From contig NZ_JAFBCL010000001.1 of the NCBI RefSeq assembly GCF_016907655.1, positions 1 through 64,000 on the forward strand: a stretch of DNA of 64,000 nt, read 5' to 3'. Within the stretch, counting starts at the first letter, position 1; each line of letters starts with the position of its first letter. The stretch comes from Saccharothrix algeriensis. GTDB lineage: Bacteria; Actinomycetota; Actinomycetes; Mycobacteriales; Pseudonocardiaceae. The position numbers and the translations under genes were made by a program. The notes under the pieces were generated by a model. It was not told where the DNA came from, did no database searches, and saw nothing but the letters and a program-made list of their open reading frames with translations. Of this stretch, positions 9,203 to 17,273 are shown piece after piece.

Positions 9203-10324
9203 ATGACTCAGACCGTGACCAGGACCGGGCGCTGCGCCTTCGAGCGCTGCCGCGAGCCGCTCCCGGCGCCGGGTCCCCGCGGGGGCCGGCCGTTCGAGTA
9301 CTGCCCGGAGCGCGACTGGCCCGGCGGTTACACGTGCAAGCAGCTGGCCGCCGCCGAAGCCGCGTTGGCCGAAGCGCTCGGAACCGCCCCTTCTCCCCAC
9401 CTCGCGGGCGCGACGAGCGCGTTCGTCGACACCGCCGACCGCGTGCTGGAGCCGCTGACCGCCCTCGCCTCGGCCCTGCAGGAGCTGCGCACCAGCGCCG
9501 CGGCGGAGGTGGCCGCCGCCGCCGAGCAGGCCGACCGGTCGCAGGAGGAGGCGGCACGGGAACGCGCGCTGCGCGAAGCGGCGACCAGGCGGGCCGACCA
9601 GGCCGTGGCCGACGGGGACACCGCCGAGCAGGAGAAGCTCGCGGCGCAGGCGGACCGGGAGCTGGCCCGGGAGGAAGCCCGCACCGCCCGCGAGGAGCGG
9701 GCCGAGGCGCTGCGCGCCCGCCAGGACGCCGAGGCCGCCAAGCACGAGGCCGACCTGGCCCTGGCCCGCGTCACCGCCGAACGCGACGCCGCCCGCCGGC
9801 AGGCCGACCAAGCCGCCGCCACCGCCACGGCGACCGTCGCCGCCATCACCGCCGCCGCCGACCAGCGGGTGCGGGCGGCGAGCACCGCGGAGACCGCGGC
9901 GCGCGAGCAGGCCGCCGAACTGCGCGCGGAGGTGAAGGCGCTGCGCCAACGGCTGGCCGAGCAGGAGCAGGAACTCCGGTCCGCCGAGCGGGCGTCCGAA
10001 CGCCTGCGCGGCGAAACCGAGCAGCGCATCGAGCGGATCACCACCGACGCCGAGCGGCGCGTCGACCAAGCCCGAGCCGAAACCGCCGCGTTGCGCACCG
10101 ACCAGGACCGGCGGGCCGGCGAACTCGGCGCCCAGACCGAACGCGCCGACCGCCTCCAACGAGCCTGCGACCACTACCTCGAACTGCTCGACCGGATCGC
10201 CGAGACCGCCGAGACCGCCGAGCAACCCCCGGGCGACGGCGGAACCGATCCCGCGGGGCAGCGGAGCCCGGCGCTGCGCGCCGTGGCCGTGCTCGCACGC
10301 ACACGAGCGACCACAGGGGCATGA
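9203..10324 (+). CDS. Cys-motif coiled-coil protein divergent from the recombinase
   Basis: Encodes 373 aa of unknown function. The N-terminus has four cysteines (11, 16, 34, 45) in a zinc-finger-like layout around a GRPFEYC segment. From about residue 90 to 335 the sequence is almost continuous Ala/Glu/Arg/Gln-rich heptad coiled coil, rich in AEAEL- and RAEAL-like repeats. The overall plan, a small N-terminal nucleic-acid-binding-like domain plus a long rod, resembles plasmid KfrA proteins, but no sequence match can be claimed. No signal peptide or membrane helix is seen. Pairing with a divergent tyrosine recombinase suggests a DNA-organising or recombination accessory role, which is inference. 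Confidence 0.75.
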   Translation: MTQTVTRTGRCAFERCREPLPAPGPRGGRPFEYCPERDWPGGYTCKQLAAAEAALAEALGTAPSPHLAGATSAFVDTADRVLEPLTALASALQELRTSAAAEVAAAAEQADRSQEEAARERALREAATRRADQAVADGDTAEQEKLAAQADRELAREEARTAREERAEALRARQDAEAAKHEADLALARVTAERDAARRQADQAAATATATVAAITAAADQRVRAASTAETAAREQAAELRAEVKALRQRLAEQEQELRSAERASERLRGETEQRIERITTDAERRVDQARAETAALRTDQDRRAGELGAQTERADRLQRACDHYLELLDRIAETAETAEQPPGDGGTDPAGQRSPALRAVAVLARTRATTGA

Positions 10325-10612
10325 CCCGACCGCGCGGTCCGGGGCCGTGACCGGCGCAAGCGCCTCGACCGACCACACGACCGGGCACACCATCCAGACC
10401 CGCCGCCCGCGCGGCGGCCTGCGGGGTGCGCTCCGACTCCAGCAACAGCGGCCGCCGCACCCCGGCACCCACGTGGCATTCGGGCCGGCCTGGCGACCGG
10501 GGTCCTCGCGGTCCGGGTTTCGTCAGGGCCGGGCAGTCGAGCCTCGTGCCCGGCTTGGCGCACTCCCCAATTCTGCGGTGGGCGCCCCGCCGACCGCCCC
10601 TACCCTGGCCGG

Positions 10613-11221
10613 GTGCGGCCCGACCGGAACGACCCGGAGCACCCGGCGGCTGACGGTCGCGGGCCCGGCAACGGGATCCGCGCCGACCGCATCGAGGGGC
10701 CGGTCGTCCAGGCCGGCACGGTGTACGGCGATGTCAACGTCCACCTGCGCCGGCAGCACCGGGTCGTGGACGAGGAACGGCGGCGCGAGCGGCGGGAATT
10801 GCTGAGGAACGGCGCCTCCGGGCTGGGCGCGCTGCTCGTGATCGCCGCGGCGATCACCCTGCCCCACACCCTCCCCTGGGCGAAGAGCGCGCTCACCGAC
10901 GTCGGCCCCGAGGACGCCCCGAACGTGTCGACGTCCCACGTCGGGGACTGCGCCGCGTGGAACGCCCGTTCCGAGCCGGACCGCTCCGGCGGTCCTGTCC
11001 ACGGCGGTGTGGCGGTGCTGGTGAAGGTCCCCTGCTGGCACCGGTCCGCCCTCTACCGCGTCACCGCGATCGTGCCCGAGACGGCGGTGCTCGACCGGGT
11101 GCGCGCCGGGGAGCAGTCGGGCGAGCAGGCGATCAAGGACCTGTGCCGATCCGAGCCCGGCTGGGGCAGCGGCACCTACGTCAGGTCGACCGACACCGTC
11201 TTCTGCCTGGCCCACGACTAG
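10613..11221 (+). CDS. Single-pass membrane protein with LppU/septum-formation-like outer domain
   Basis: Encodes 202 aa. Residues about 24-45 carry GPVVQAGTVYGDVNVHL, which resembles a short motif common in actinobacterial multi-domain signalling and defence proteins. A basic patch and one membrane helix (about 66-85, GLGALLVIAAAITLPH) follow. The outer part has VGDCAAWN, VKVPCWHRSALYRVTAIV and two further cysteines, as in LppU/septum-formation domains. Transcription is probably leaderless: TACCCT at 10601-10606 lies 6 nt before the GTG. The function is unknown; the combination of cytoplasmic motif and extracytoplasmic domain suggests a sensor or scaffold. Confidence 0.65.
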   Translation: MRPDRNDPEHPAADGRGPGNGIRADRIEGPVVQAGTVYGDVNVHLRRQHRVVDEERRRERRELLRNGASGLGALLVIAAAITLPHTLPWAKSALTDVGPEDAPNVSTSHVGDCAAWNARSEPDRSGGPVHGGVAVLVKVPCWHRSALYRVTAIVPETAVLDRVRAGEQSGEQAIKDLCRSEPGWGSGTYVRSTDTVFCLAHD

Positions 11222-11267
11222 CCGCCCGCCCGGTTGCGGTCACGGCCGGACAGCCGCCCGGCCCGGC

Positions 11268-11297
11268 GCGGCCCGGGTGACCGGTCACCCGGGCCGC
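11268..11297. terminator. Bidirectional terminator between convergent genes
   Basis: A perfect 30-bp palindrome (15-bp arms, 11268-11282 and 11283-11297) overlaps the stop codon of the minus-strand DUF4037 gene and lies 46 nt past the plus-strand membrane-protein stop. It can fold in both transcripts. Confidence 0.7.
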
Positions 11298-12406
11298 GGC
11301 GCCCCGCCGTCCGGGGCCGCCTCGGGGCCGGGCTCGTCCGGCGGCAGCCCGCCCAGGGCGGCGCGGTAGTCGCGGGTGAGGCGGGCGGGCCAGTCGGTGT
11401 GGGTGACGACCACGTCGTCGGCGTGGGTGAGCTGGTCGACGGCCCCGACCGGGGCCAGGTCGCGCAACCGGGGGTCGGTGATGCCCGAGCGCAGGGAGCG
11501 GACGTAGTCCGCGGCGTTGGCGACCTCGTAGGGGCGGACGGCGTCGTTGACGCCCACCTCGAACGGGGCGCGGCGGGGTGGGACGGGCGGCCCCAGCGCG
11601 AGGTCGTTGTGCCGCTCCCCCAGCCGGGTCAGCAGCCGGCCGAGCGCGGCGGTCGCGGTCGGCTCGTCGCCGGTCAGCGCCGCCTCCAGGTCGGGGGTGA
11701 GCGCCGGTGCGGCGTCGAGCCGGCCGAAGGCGGCCCCGTGCCACTTGTCGTAGGGCCGGTAGCGCCGCTCCTGGAGGAAGGCGAGGTCCATGGCCAGGCG
11801 GCACAGCTTCGCGGTCAGCAGGCGCGTGCCCAGCGCGTCGCCGGTCTCCGCGCAGCGGCCCCGCTGCGGTTCGGCGTTGCCGATCAGGTGCCAGCCGCTG
11901 AGCATCAGCCAGCGCCACACGTCCGGCGGGTACCAGCGCAGGGCGGCCCGGGTGCGGGTCAGCTCGCCGGTGTCGTCGCGGAACACGCGCCCGGCGGTGA
12001 CGTGCAGCAGCCGCTGCTGCGGCAGGCCGAGCCAGTGCGCGGCGTCCAGCCCGGCGCGGGGGTCCAGGCCGAGCGCCCCGACGACCCACCGCCCGACGGT
12101 GCTCACCTCGACGTGGTGGGCGACCGACCCGGCGGCCAGGGAGAACCAGGCGGTGGCGAAGCCGTCGAACACCGGCGGCAGGCCCGCGTCGACCCGGGCC
12201 GCGACCTCCTCGACGTGCTCGGCGGCGACGAGGACCTGCACGCGCGGGCCCCACTCGTGGTCCTGCGACCGCGGGGTGTCGAAACCGAGCACCTCCGAGC
12301 CCTCGCCGAGCAGGCAGGCGGCGTGCGGGACGCCGACCAGCGGCGCCACCGCGCGGGTGTAGAAGGCTTCGGCGAGGTCGAGACCGGGGACGAAAGCGGC
12401 TGCCAC
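11285..12406 (-). CDS. DUF4037 domain-containing protein
   Basis: Encodes 373 aa. It starts FVPGLDLAEAFYTRAVAPLV and has GSEVLGFDTPRSQDHEWGPRVQ, typical of DUF4037 proteins, which have an N-terminal nucleotidyltransferase-like fold (GSE..GFD...D.EWGPR). The C-terminal half contains RRYRPYDKWHGAAF. Biological function is not established for the family; a nucleotidyltransferase-like activity is inferred from the fold. The start was set at the GTG at 12406 because TATCCT (12419 to 12414) precedes it by 7 nt, giving a leaderless mRNA. The frame is open further upstream but becomes a low-complexity AARK repeat there, so it is not used. Confidence 0.8.
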   Translation of the reverse strand: MAAAFVPGLDLAEAFYTRAVAPLVGVPHAACLLGEGSEVLGFDTPRSQDHEWGPRVQVLVAAEHVEEVAARVDAGLPPVFDGFATAWFSLAAGSVAHHVEVSTVGRWVVGALGLDPRAGLDAAHWLGLPQQRLLHVTAGRVFRDDTGELTRTRAALRWYPPDVWRWLMLSGWHLIGNAEPQRGRCAETGDALGTRLLTAKLCRLAMDLAFLQERRYRPYDKWHGAAFGRLDAAPALTPDLEAALTGDEPTATAALGRLLTRLGERHNDLALGPPVPPRRAPFEVGVNDAVRPYEVANAADYVRSLRSGITDPRLRDLAPVGAVDQLTHADDVVVTHTDWPARLTRDYRAALGGLPPDEPGPEAAPDGGAPRPG

Positions 12407-12433
12407 TCCGACGAGGATATCGGCGCCGGCGGT

Positions 12434-12481
12434 ATTCCGGGCGGCTTTTCGGGCGGCTTTCCGGGCGGCGCATTCCGGGCG
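12434..12481. repeat. 12-bp tandem repeats of the TTCCGGGCGGCT type
   Basis: Three consecutive 12-bp units (12434-12445, 12446-12457, 12458-12469) of the type nTTCCGGGCGGC, plus a partial fourth around 12472-12480, lie between the divergent promoters of the DUF4037 gene and the next unit. Similar TTCCGGGCGG blocks recur near 32845. They may be regulator sites or slippage products. Confidence 0.5.
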
Positions 12482-12519
12482 CCGCTCCGCAACGGCGGCG
12501 GGTTCTCCCGTTCTCCGCG

Positions 12520-12549
12520 TTGCCCGCCGGTCCGATCGGGCACTAGGGT
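12520..12549 (+). promoter_or_regulatory. Promoter of short leaderless ORF upstream of the F420 enzyme
   Basis: TTGCCC (12520-12525), an 18-bp spacer and TAGGGT (12544-12549), placed 7 nt before a GTG at 12557. The downstream operon gene begins at 12808. Confidence 0.55.
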
Positions 12550-12556
12550 GTGTCGC

Positions 12557-12613
12557 GTGACTGCCGGGTCGGCCATGGGCCATTACCGAGACGGGCACCC
12601 GGCCGAGGCGTGA
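12557..12613 (+). CDS. Possible leaderless 18-aa upstream ORF
   Basis: GTG-started, 18 sense codons plus TGA, encoding VTAGSAMGHYRDGHPAEA. It starts exactly where a leaderless transcript from the TAGGGT box would begin and lies 194 nt upstream of the nitroreductase-hemerythrin gene. No ribosome site is needed for leaderless starts. It may be a leader peptide or a chance frame. Confidence 0.35.
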   Translation: MTAGSAMGHYRDGHPAEA

Positions 12614-12807
12614 GCCCGGGGCGGGCCAGAGGCCCGCCGGTGCCCGCATCCCGCGCCCCGCGCGGTGCCCCGCATTTCCCGGGCGGTGTCGTCCGCCCTG
12701 TTCCCGCGCGCCCGACGCGCTTTTTCGGCACGCCTCCCCCCGGTGTGCCCGTTCTCGGCACGGCTTTTTCCCAGGCAGTCCCCAGCGCAAGAGGAGAGCG
12801 TTCACGC

Positions 12808-13617
12808 ATGGATTTCAACCAGCAGGTCATCGAGGAGTTCCGCGCCAACCGCGGGCGGGTCGGCGGGTACTTCGAGGGGGGTCGCCTGATCCTGTTGACG
12901 ACCACCGGCGCGCGGTCGGGCCTGCCGCGCACCACGCCGCTGGCCTACCTGCCCGACGGGGAGCGGATCCTGGTCATCGGGTCGGCCGGCGGGTCGGACA
13001 AGCACCCCGACTGGTACCACAACCTCCTGGCCGACCCGGTGGTGACGGTGGAGGACGGTGTCTTCACCTACACCGCGAAGGCGACGGTCCTCGCCGGGCA
13101 GGAGCGCGCGGCGGTGTTCGCCCGCGCGGTGGAGGCCGATCCCGGCTGGGGCGCCTACCAGGCCAGGACCTCGCGGGTGCTGCCGGTGGTGGCGCTGGAG
13201 CAGGTCGCGGGCGGCCCGCCGGAGGCCGGGTCGGCGGGCGAGGTGCTGCGGGTGGTGCACGACGCGTTCCGGCGGGAGCTGGGCATCATCCGCGGCGAGG
13301 TCGCGGCGGCGGCCCCGCGGCTGGGCGCGCAGCTGCGGATCAACTGCCTCACGTTCTGCCAGGGCCTGGAGTTCCACCACCGCATGAAGGACGGCGGGAT
13401 GTTCCCGGCCCTGGGCGACCGGCACCCGGAGCTGGACGCGGTGTTCGCGCGGCTGCGCCGGGAGCACGAGCGGATGGCGGTGCTGCTGGCGGAGTTGGCG
13501 GAGGCGGTGTCGGGTGACGGCGAGGACGTGCCGGCCCGCGTGGACGGGCTGATCGCGGAACTGGAGGCGCACCTGACCTACGAGGAGGAGCAGGTGATCC
13601 CGCTGCTGGACGCGTGA
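12808..13617 (+). CDS. F420-dependent nitroreductase-like / hemerythrin fusion protein
   Basis: Encodes 269 aa. Residues 1-125 match the DDN-type deazaflavin-dependent split-barrel family, with GRLILLTTTGARSG, TTPLAYLPD, GGSDKHPDWYHNLLADP and VTVEDG. Residues about 145-265 form a hemerythrin HHE four-helix domain with histidines in VVHDAFRREL, FHHRMKD, RREHERM and EAHLTYEEEQVIPLL. This would combine a hydride-transfer domain with a di-iron oxygen-, nitrite- or NO-sensing domain. A GAGGAG site lies about 11 nt before the ATG. This fusion is known in Actinobacteria. A role in redox or quinone protection is inference. Confidence 0.85.
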   Translation: MDFNQQVIEEFRANRGRVGGYFEGGRLILLTTTGARSGLPRTTPLAYLPDGERILVIGSAGGSDKHPDWYHNLLADPVVTVEDGVFTYTAKATVLAGQERAAVFARAVEADPGWGAYQARTSRVLPVVALEQVAGGPPEAGSAGEVLRVVHDAFRRELGIIRGEVAAAAPRLGAQLRINCLTFCQGLEFHHRMKDGGMFPALGDRHPELDAVFARLRREHERMAVLLAELAEAVSGDGEDVPARVDGLIAELEAHLTYEEEQVIPLLDA

Positions 13618-13634
13618 GCGGATCCGGTGCGCCT

Positions 13635-13659
13635 CCCGGCCGTCGGGGTGGCGGCCGGG
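13635..13659. terminator. Hairpin between convergent genes
   Basis: CCCGGCCG (13635-13642) and CGGCCGGG (13652-13659) with a 9-nt loop sit between the plus-strand fusion gene and the stop of the minus-strand hydrolase. It is a short but GC-only stem. Confidence 0.5.
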
Positions 13660-14535
13660 TCAGCCGGCCAGGAACGCGGTGAGCAGGGGGAGCACCCCCG
13701 GGGCGAGCTGGTCGAGCCGGGGCACGCCGGGCGCGGGGTCGGCGGTGAACAGGCCGTGGTCGGCGCCGGGGAACACGGCCAGGCCGGCGGTGTGCGGCGC
13801 GAACGCGGCGACGCTCTCGGGCACGGGGATGATGTCGTCCGCGCCGCCGAACAGCGCGAGCACGGGCAGGTCCAGCCCGGCCAGGTGCGCGACCGGGTCG
13901 ACGTCCATGTTGCGGGCGAAGAACGCCACGCGCTCGGGCCGGTCGTAGACCAGCGACACCTGCGGGTACCAGGGCCGGTCGCGCCACCGCTCCTGGTCGG
14001 CGACGACCGCCGCGGGCGAGTGGCCCGCCCGCAGCCGGCGGGTGCGCTCGTCGACCCACGCCAGGGCCTCCCGCGTGGGCAGGCCGGCCAGGACGAGCGA
14101 GCGCTCGATGCGCCAGCGCTCCTGGTCGGCCATGGACATGCCCGGCCCGGAGACCACGACCACGTGGTCGACGGCCCCGGTGGCCGCGGCGAGCAGCGAG
14201 ACCCAGCCGCCCTGGCTCCAGCCGATCACGCCCACCCGGCGGGGGTCGACGCCGGGCCGGTCGCGCAGCACCCGCACCGCGGTCAGCGCCTCGGCGGCGC
14301 GGTCGGCCAGCGACTGGTCGCGCCAGTTGCCCGGTGACGCGCCGCAGCCGGGCTTGTCGTGCCAGAGCACGGCCGCGCCGCAGGAGGACAACCACCGCGG
14401 CCAGTCGCCGTGGTCCTCCAGCGCCGAGTTGCCCGAGCCGTCGACCAGGACCAGGCCCGGCAGCGCCGGACCGGTGGCGGGTCGGCGCACGCGGGCCCGC
14501 AACGCGCCGACCTCGGCGTCCTCGGTGATCCACAC
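13660..14535 (-). CDS. Alpha/beta hydrolase (dienelactone hydrolase/acyl-CoA thioesterase-like)
   Basis: Encodes 291 aa. The nucleophile elbow is GWSQGG, the acid residue probably lies in LFGGADDIIP, and the catalytic His is in FPGADHG near the C-terminus. LVLVDGSGNS supplies the oxyanion region. TACCGT (14548 to 14543) lies 7 nt before the GTG at 14535, favouring it over the GTG at 14544. Cytoplasmic, with no signal peptide. The substrate is unknown; the family includes esterases and peptidases. Its neighbour on the other strand is a metallo-beta-lactamase remnant. Confidence 0.85.
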   Translation of the reverse strand: MWITEDAEVGALRARVRRPATGPALPGLVLVDGSGNSALEDHGDWPRWLSSCGAAVLWHDKPGCGASPGNWRDQSLADRAAEALTAVRVLRDRPGVDPRRVGVIGWSQGGWVSLLAAATGAVDHVVVVSGPGMSMADQERWRIERSLVLAGLPTREALAWVDERTRRLRAGHSPAAVVADQERWRDRPWYPQVSLVYDRPERVAFFARNMDVDPVAHLAGLDLPVLALFGGADDIIPVPESVAAFAPHTAGLAVFPGADHGLFTADPAPGVPRLDQLAPGVLPLLTAFLAG

Positions 14536-14570
14536 CGGTTCCACGGTAGCGGCGGCCCGGTGGATTCCCG

Positions 14571-15032
14571 GTGACGTCGTCGTGCCCCGCTGCGGGGGTC
14601 CGCGCGGGGCCGGTCGAGCTGCCCCGCCCCGGCGGCGTCGCGACGGTGACCGCCACCCCTGCGCAGCACGGCCCCGAGGGCTGCGAGCCGGTCACCGGGG
14701 AGGTCGTCGGCTTCGTCCTGAGCGGCGCGGACCTGCCCACCGCCTGCGTCAGCGGCGACAACGCCTCCCTGGACGTGGTGCGGGAGGTCGCCCGGCGCGT
14801 CGGCCCGGTGGGCGCCGCGGTCCTGTTCGCCGGGGCCGCCCGCACCCCCTTCTTCGACGGCGCGCTGGTCACCCTCGACGGCGCGCTGGCCGCGGAGGCG
14901 GCCGTCGTCCTCGGCGCGCGCCGCGTGGTCGCGGCCCACTGCGACAGCCGGGGCCACTTCACCGAGGGCTACGACGACCTCGTCGCCGCCTTCACCGCCG
15001 CCGGGGTGCTCGACCGGCTCCAGGCGCGCTGA
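14571..15032 (+). pseudogene. Truncated metallo-beta-lactamase-fold hydrolase
   Basis: The 153-aa frame matches only the C-terminal half of UlaG/MBL-fold hydrolases: VTATPAQHGPEG with a metal-ligand His, GEVVGFVL, the CVSGDNA segment with the bridging Asp, and AAHCDSRGHFTEGY with the last His. The N-terminal half with the HxHxDH zinc motif is absent; the preceding bases are the promoter region of the divergent hydrolase. A GTG at 14571 opens the frame but has no ribosome site. It probably does not make an active enzyme. Confidence 0.6.
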
Positions 15033-15059
15033 CGGGCCGGGCCCGCGCCGCCGGCGGGG

Positions 15060-15668
15060 TCACCGATCGCCGGTGCGCCGCGCGACGATGGCGGCGTGGG
15101 GCCGCCGGCCCGGGTCGACGCGGCTCTCCGTCGCCTCCACCTGGAAACCCGCGTCCCGCAGCCGCCGCGCCATCTCCTCGACGGGCCAGAAGTAGGCGGT
15201 CGTCACGGCGTGCGGGAACGGCTCGACCCGCGGGCCCTCGAACAGGCCGAGCAGCAGGCCGCCGCCGGCGCGCAGGCACCGCGCGAACTCGCCGAGCACG
15301 CGGGGCACGTCCTCCGGGTCGGTGTGGATGATCGAGTACCACGACAGGATCCCGGCCAGCGAGCGGTCGGGGACGCCGAGCCGGTCCAGCTCGGCGACGC
15401 GGAAGGAGGCGTCGGGGAACCGCGAGCGGGCGTACTCGACGAAGTCCGGCACGAGGTCCACGCCCTCGACGTCGCAGCCCCGGCCGCGCAGGAAGTCGGT
15501 CCACTGCCCCGGACCGCACCCCGCGTCGACCACGCGCCCGGCCACCCCGTCGGCCCACCGGGACACCAGCTCCCGGTCCGGCTCGTCCATGGCCTCCGGC
15601 GAGCAGAACAGGTCGGCGTACTCCTGCGCCCGTCGGCTGTAGGCGTCCCGCACGTCCTGCACCGACAC
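15060..15668 (-). CDS. Class I SAM-dependent methyltransferase
   Basis: Encodes 202 aa. Motif I is VVDAGCGPGQW, followed by VEGVDLVPDFVEYAR (the acidic residue binding the adenosyl ribose) and WYSIIHTDPEDVPRVL. The fold is a Methyltransf_11/25 Rossmann type acting in the cytoplasm. No substrate domain is seen; small-molecule O- or N-methylation is inferred. It is convergent with the MBL remnant. The GTG at 15668 has no strong ribosome site nearby, so a start a few codons later is possible. Confidence 0.85.
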   Translation of the reverse strand: MSVQDVRDAYSRRAQEYADLFCSPEAMDEPDRELVSRWADGVAGRVVDAGCGPGQWTDFLRGRGCDVEGVDLVPDFVEYARSRFPDASFRVAELDRLGVPDRSLAGILSWYSIIHTDPEDVPRVLGEFARCLRAGGGLLLGLFEGPRVEPFPHAVTTAYFWPVEEMARRLRDAGFQVEATESRVDPGRRPHAAIVARRTGDR

Positions 15669-15833
15669 CGAGAACCCCCCGAACCCCGTGGCGCCCGGCC
15701 CCTCCCGGCGCGGGGACGATCATGCCGCAGCGCCCGCGCGCCCACCGCGGCGGGCACGTGCCCTGCCCCGCGCCGCCTCCCGGGGGTCGGGAAAGGCGGT
15801 GGTCCCGGCCCGGCGCGCGGCGATACTCGCCGC

Positions 15834-16412
15834 ATGGGAAAAACCTACGAGCGGATCGACGGGCGGCTGCGGGAGTTCATCGAGGCGCAGCCGGTGTTCT
15901 TCACCGCCACCGCGCCGCTGGCGGCCGACGGGCGCGTCAACGTCTCCCCCAAGGGCCGCGCGGGGACGTTGCGGGTGCTCGACGAGCGGCGGCTGGCCTA
16001 CCTCGACTTCGGCGGCAGCCACGCCGAGACGATCGCGCACCTGCGGGAGAACGGCCGGATCACGCTCATGTGGTGCGCCTTCGACGGCGCGCCGAACATC
16101 GTGCGCGTGCACGGCACGGGCGAGCCGGTGTTCCGCGACGACCCCCGCTTCGCGGTGCTGGCGGCGGGGTTCGGGCAGGCGGACGGGCCGGGGGTGCGGG
16201 CGATCGTGGTGGTGACGGCGGAGCTGGTCCAGGACACCTGCGGGTTCGCGGTGCCGCTCATGGACTACCGGGCGGAGCGGACCCTGCACGCGGACCTGTT
16301 CGGGCGCAAGTCCGAGGAGGAGTTCGCGCGGTACTGCGAGGGCAAGGAGTTCAACCGCAGCAGCATCGACGGCCTGCCGGCGCTGCCCCTGCCCCTGCCG
16401 CCGAGGCCGTGA
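15834..16412 (+). CDS. Pyridoxamine 5'-phosphate oxidase-like FMN-binding protein
   Basis: Encodes 192 aa. A split-barrel fold with FFTATAPLAADGRVNVSPKG near the N-terminus, then DFGGSHAETIAHLRENGRITLM and the barrel strand IVRVHGTGEPV. This is the pattern of actinobacterial PNPOx-like FMN or F420 oxidoreductases. The C-terminus has an extra helical part with EEEFARYCEGKEFNRSSIDGL. GATACT (15822-15827) is 6 nt before the ATG, so the mRNA is probably leaderless. The substrate is unknown. Confidence 0.85.
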   Translation: MGKTYERIDGRLREFIEAQPVFFTATAPLAADGRVNVSPKGRAGTLRVLDERRLAYLDFGGSHAETIAHLRENGRITLMWCAFDGAPNIVRVHGTGEPVFRDDPRFAVLAAGFGQADGPGVRAIVVVTAELVQDTCGFAVPLMDYRAERTLHADLFGRKSEEEFARYCEGKEFNRSSIDGLPALPLPLPPRP

Positions 16413-16436
16413 CCGCAGGACGTAACCGCAGGACGT
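16411..16436. repeat. 13-bp tandem repeat after the FMN-binding protein gene
   Basis: Two adjacent copies of the type nACCGCAGGACGT at 16411-16423 and 16424-16436, beginning at the stop codon region. Probably slippage; no hairpin. Confidence 0.45.
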
Positions 16437-16544
16437 GACCACAGGGCCGGGACGCAGGGCGGGGACGCGCGGAGGCGGGGTGCGCCGGGATCGGGGCTGC
16501 GGCGCCGGTGGGGCTCCGGCGCGGGGCGGGGGCGCCGCCCGGGT

Positions 16545-17273
16545 TCAGGGCACGACGCGGAAGTGGGTGGTCAGCCGGCCGTCGGCCAGGACGTGGAAGG
16601 CGAAGGCGGGCGGCTGGTCGAGGTCGACCTCCCGCTCGGACTCCCACGGCAGCGGCACCGCGGAGGCGAGGGCGGGCGCGACGAGCACCGGCCGGCCCGC
16701 GAAGGTGGTCGCGGCCCCGGTGTGGGCGTGCCCGCACAGCACGGCGACCGCGTTGTCGTGGCGGCGCAGCACCGCGGCGAAGCGGTCGGCGTCGCGCAGC
16801 CCGATGGCGTCGAGGGCGGGCTGGTGCAGCGGCGCCGGCGGGTGGTGCAGGCAGACCAGCGTGGGCGCGCCCTCGTCGAGCACCGCGTCCAGCCAGTCGA
16901 GGGTGTCGTCGGCGAGCCGACCCTCGGCGCGGCCGGGGACGGTGGAGTCGCACAGCGCCAGCACCGCGTCGCCGACCCGGGCGGTGCGGTCGACCGGGCC
17001 GTCGCCGGGCCCCTCGCCCAGCAGCGCCGCCCGGAAGCCCCCGCGCTCGTCGTGGTTGCCCGGCAGCAGCAGGACCGGGTACCTCGACCGGAGGTGTTCG
17101 CGGGCCTGCTCGTACTCGGCGGCGAGGCCGTGGTCGGCGATGTCGCCGGTGACCAGGACCGCGTCCACCGGGCCGGGCAGGGCGTCGAGGTGGTCCACGA
17201 CGCGGCGGACGCGCCCGGTGGCGCGGGGGCCGCCGTCGAAGTGCGGGTCGCTCAGGTGCGCGATGACCATCAC
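16545..17273 (-). CDS. Calcineurin-like metallophosphoesterase (CpdA/Icc-like)
   Basis: Encodes 242 aa with all five metallophosphoesterase motifs in order: SDPHFD (D-x-H), VTGDIADHG, LPGNHDERG, VCLHHPPAP and CGHAHTGA. This is the dinuclear-metal pattern of class III cyclic-nucleotide phosphodiesterases (CpdA) and related phosphodiesterases. No signal peptide, so cytoplasmic action is likely. The start is the ATG at 17273 or the adjacent one at 17270. The gene is divergent from glnX. The cAMP substrate is a family-level inference. Confidence 0.88.
   Translation of the reverse strand: MMVIAHLSDPHFDGGPRATGRVRRVVDHLDALPGPVDAVLVTGDIADHGLAAEYEQAREHLRSRYPVLLLPGNHDERGGFRAALLGEGPGDGPVDRTARVGDAVLALCDSTVPGRAEGRLADDTLDWLDAVLDEGAPTLVCLHHPPAPLHQPALDAIGLRDADRFAAVLRRHDNAVAVLCGHAHTGAATTFAGRPVLVAPALASAVPLPWESEREVDLDQPPAFAFHVLADGRLTTHFRVVP

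Noticed and set aside
12407..12805. N-terminal extension of the DUF4037 protein upstream of 12406
   Set aside because: The extension translates to repeated AARK units and Arg-rich sequence, and a leaderless promoter sits at 12414-12419 just before the chosen start.
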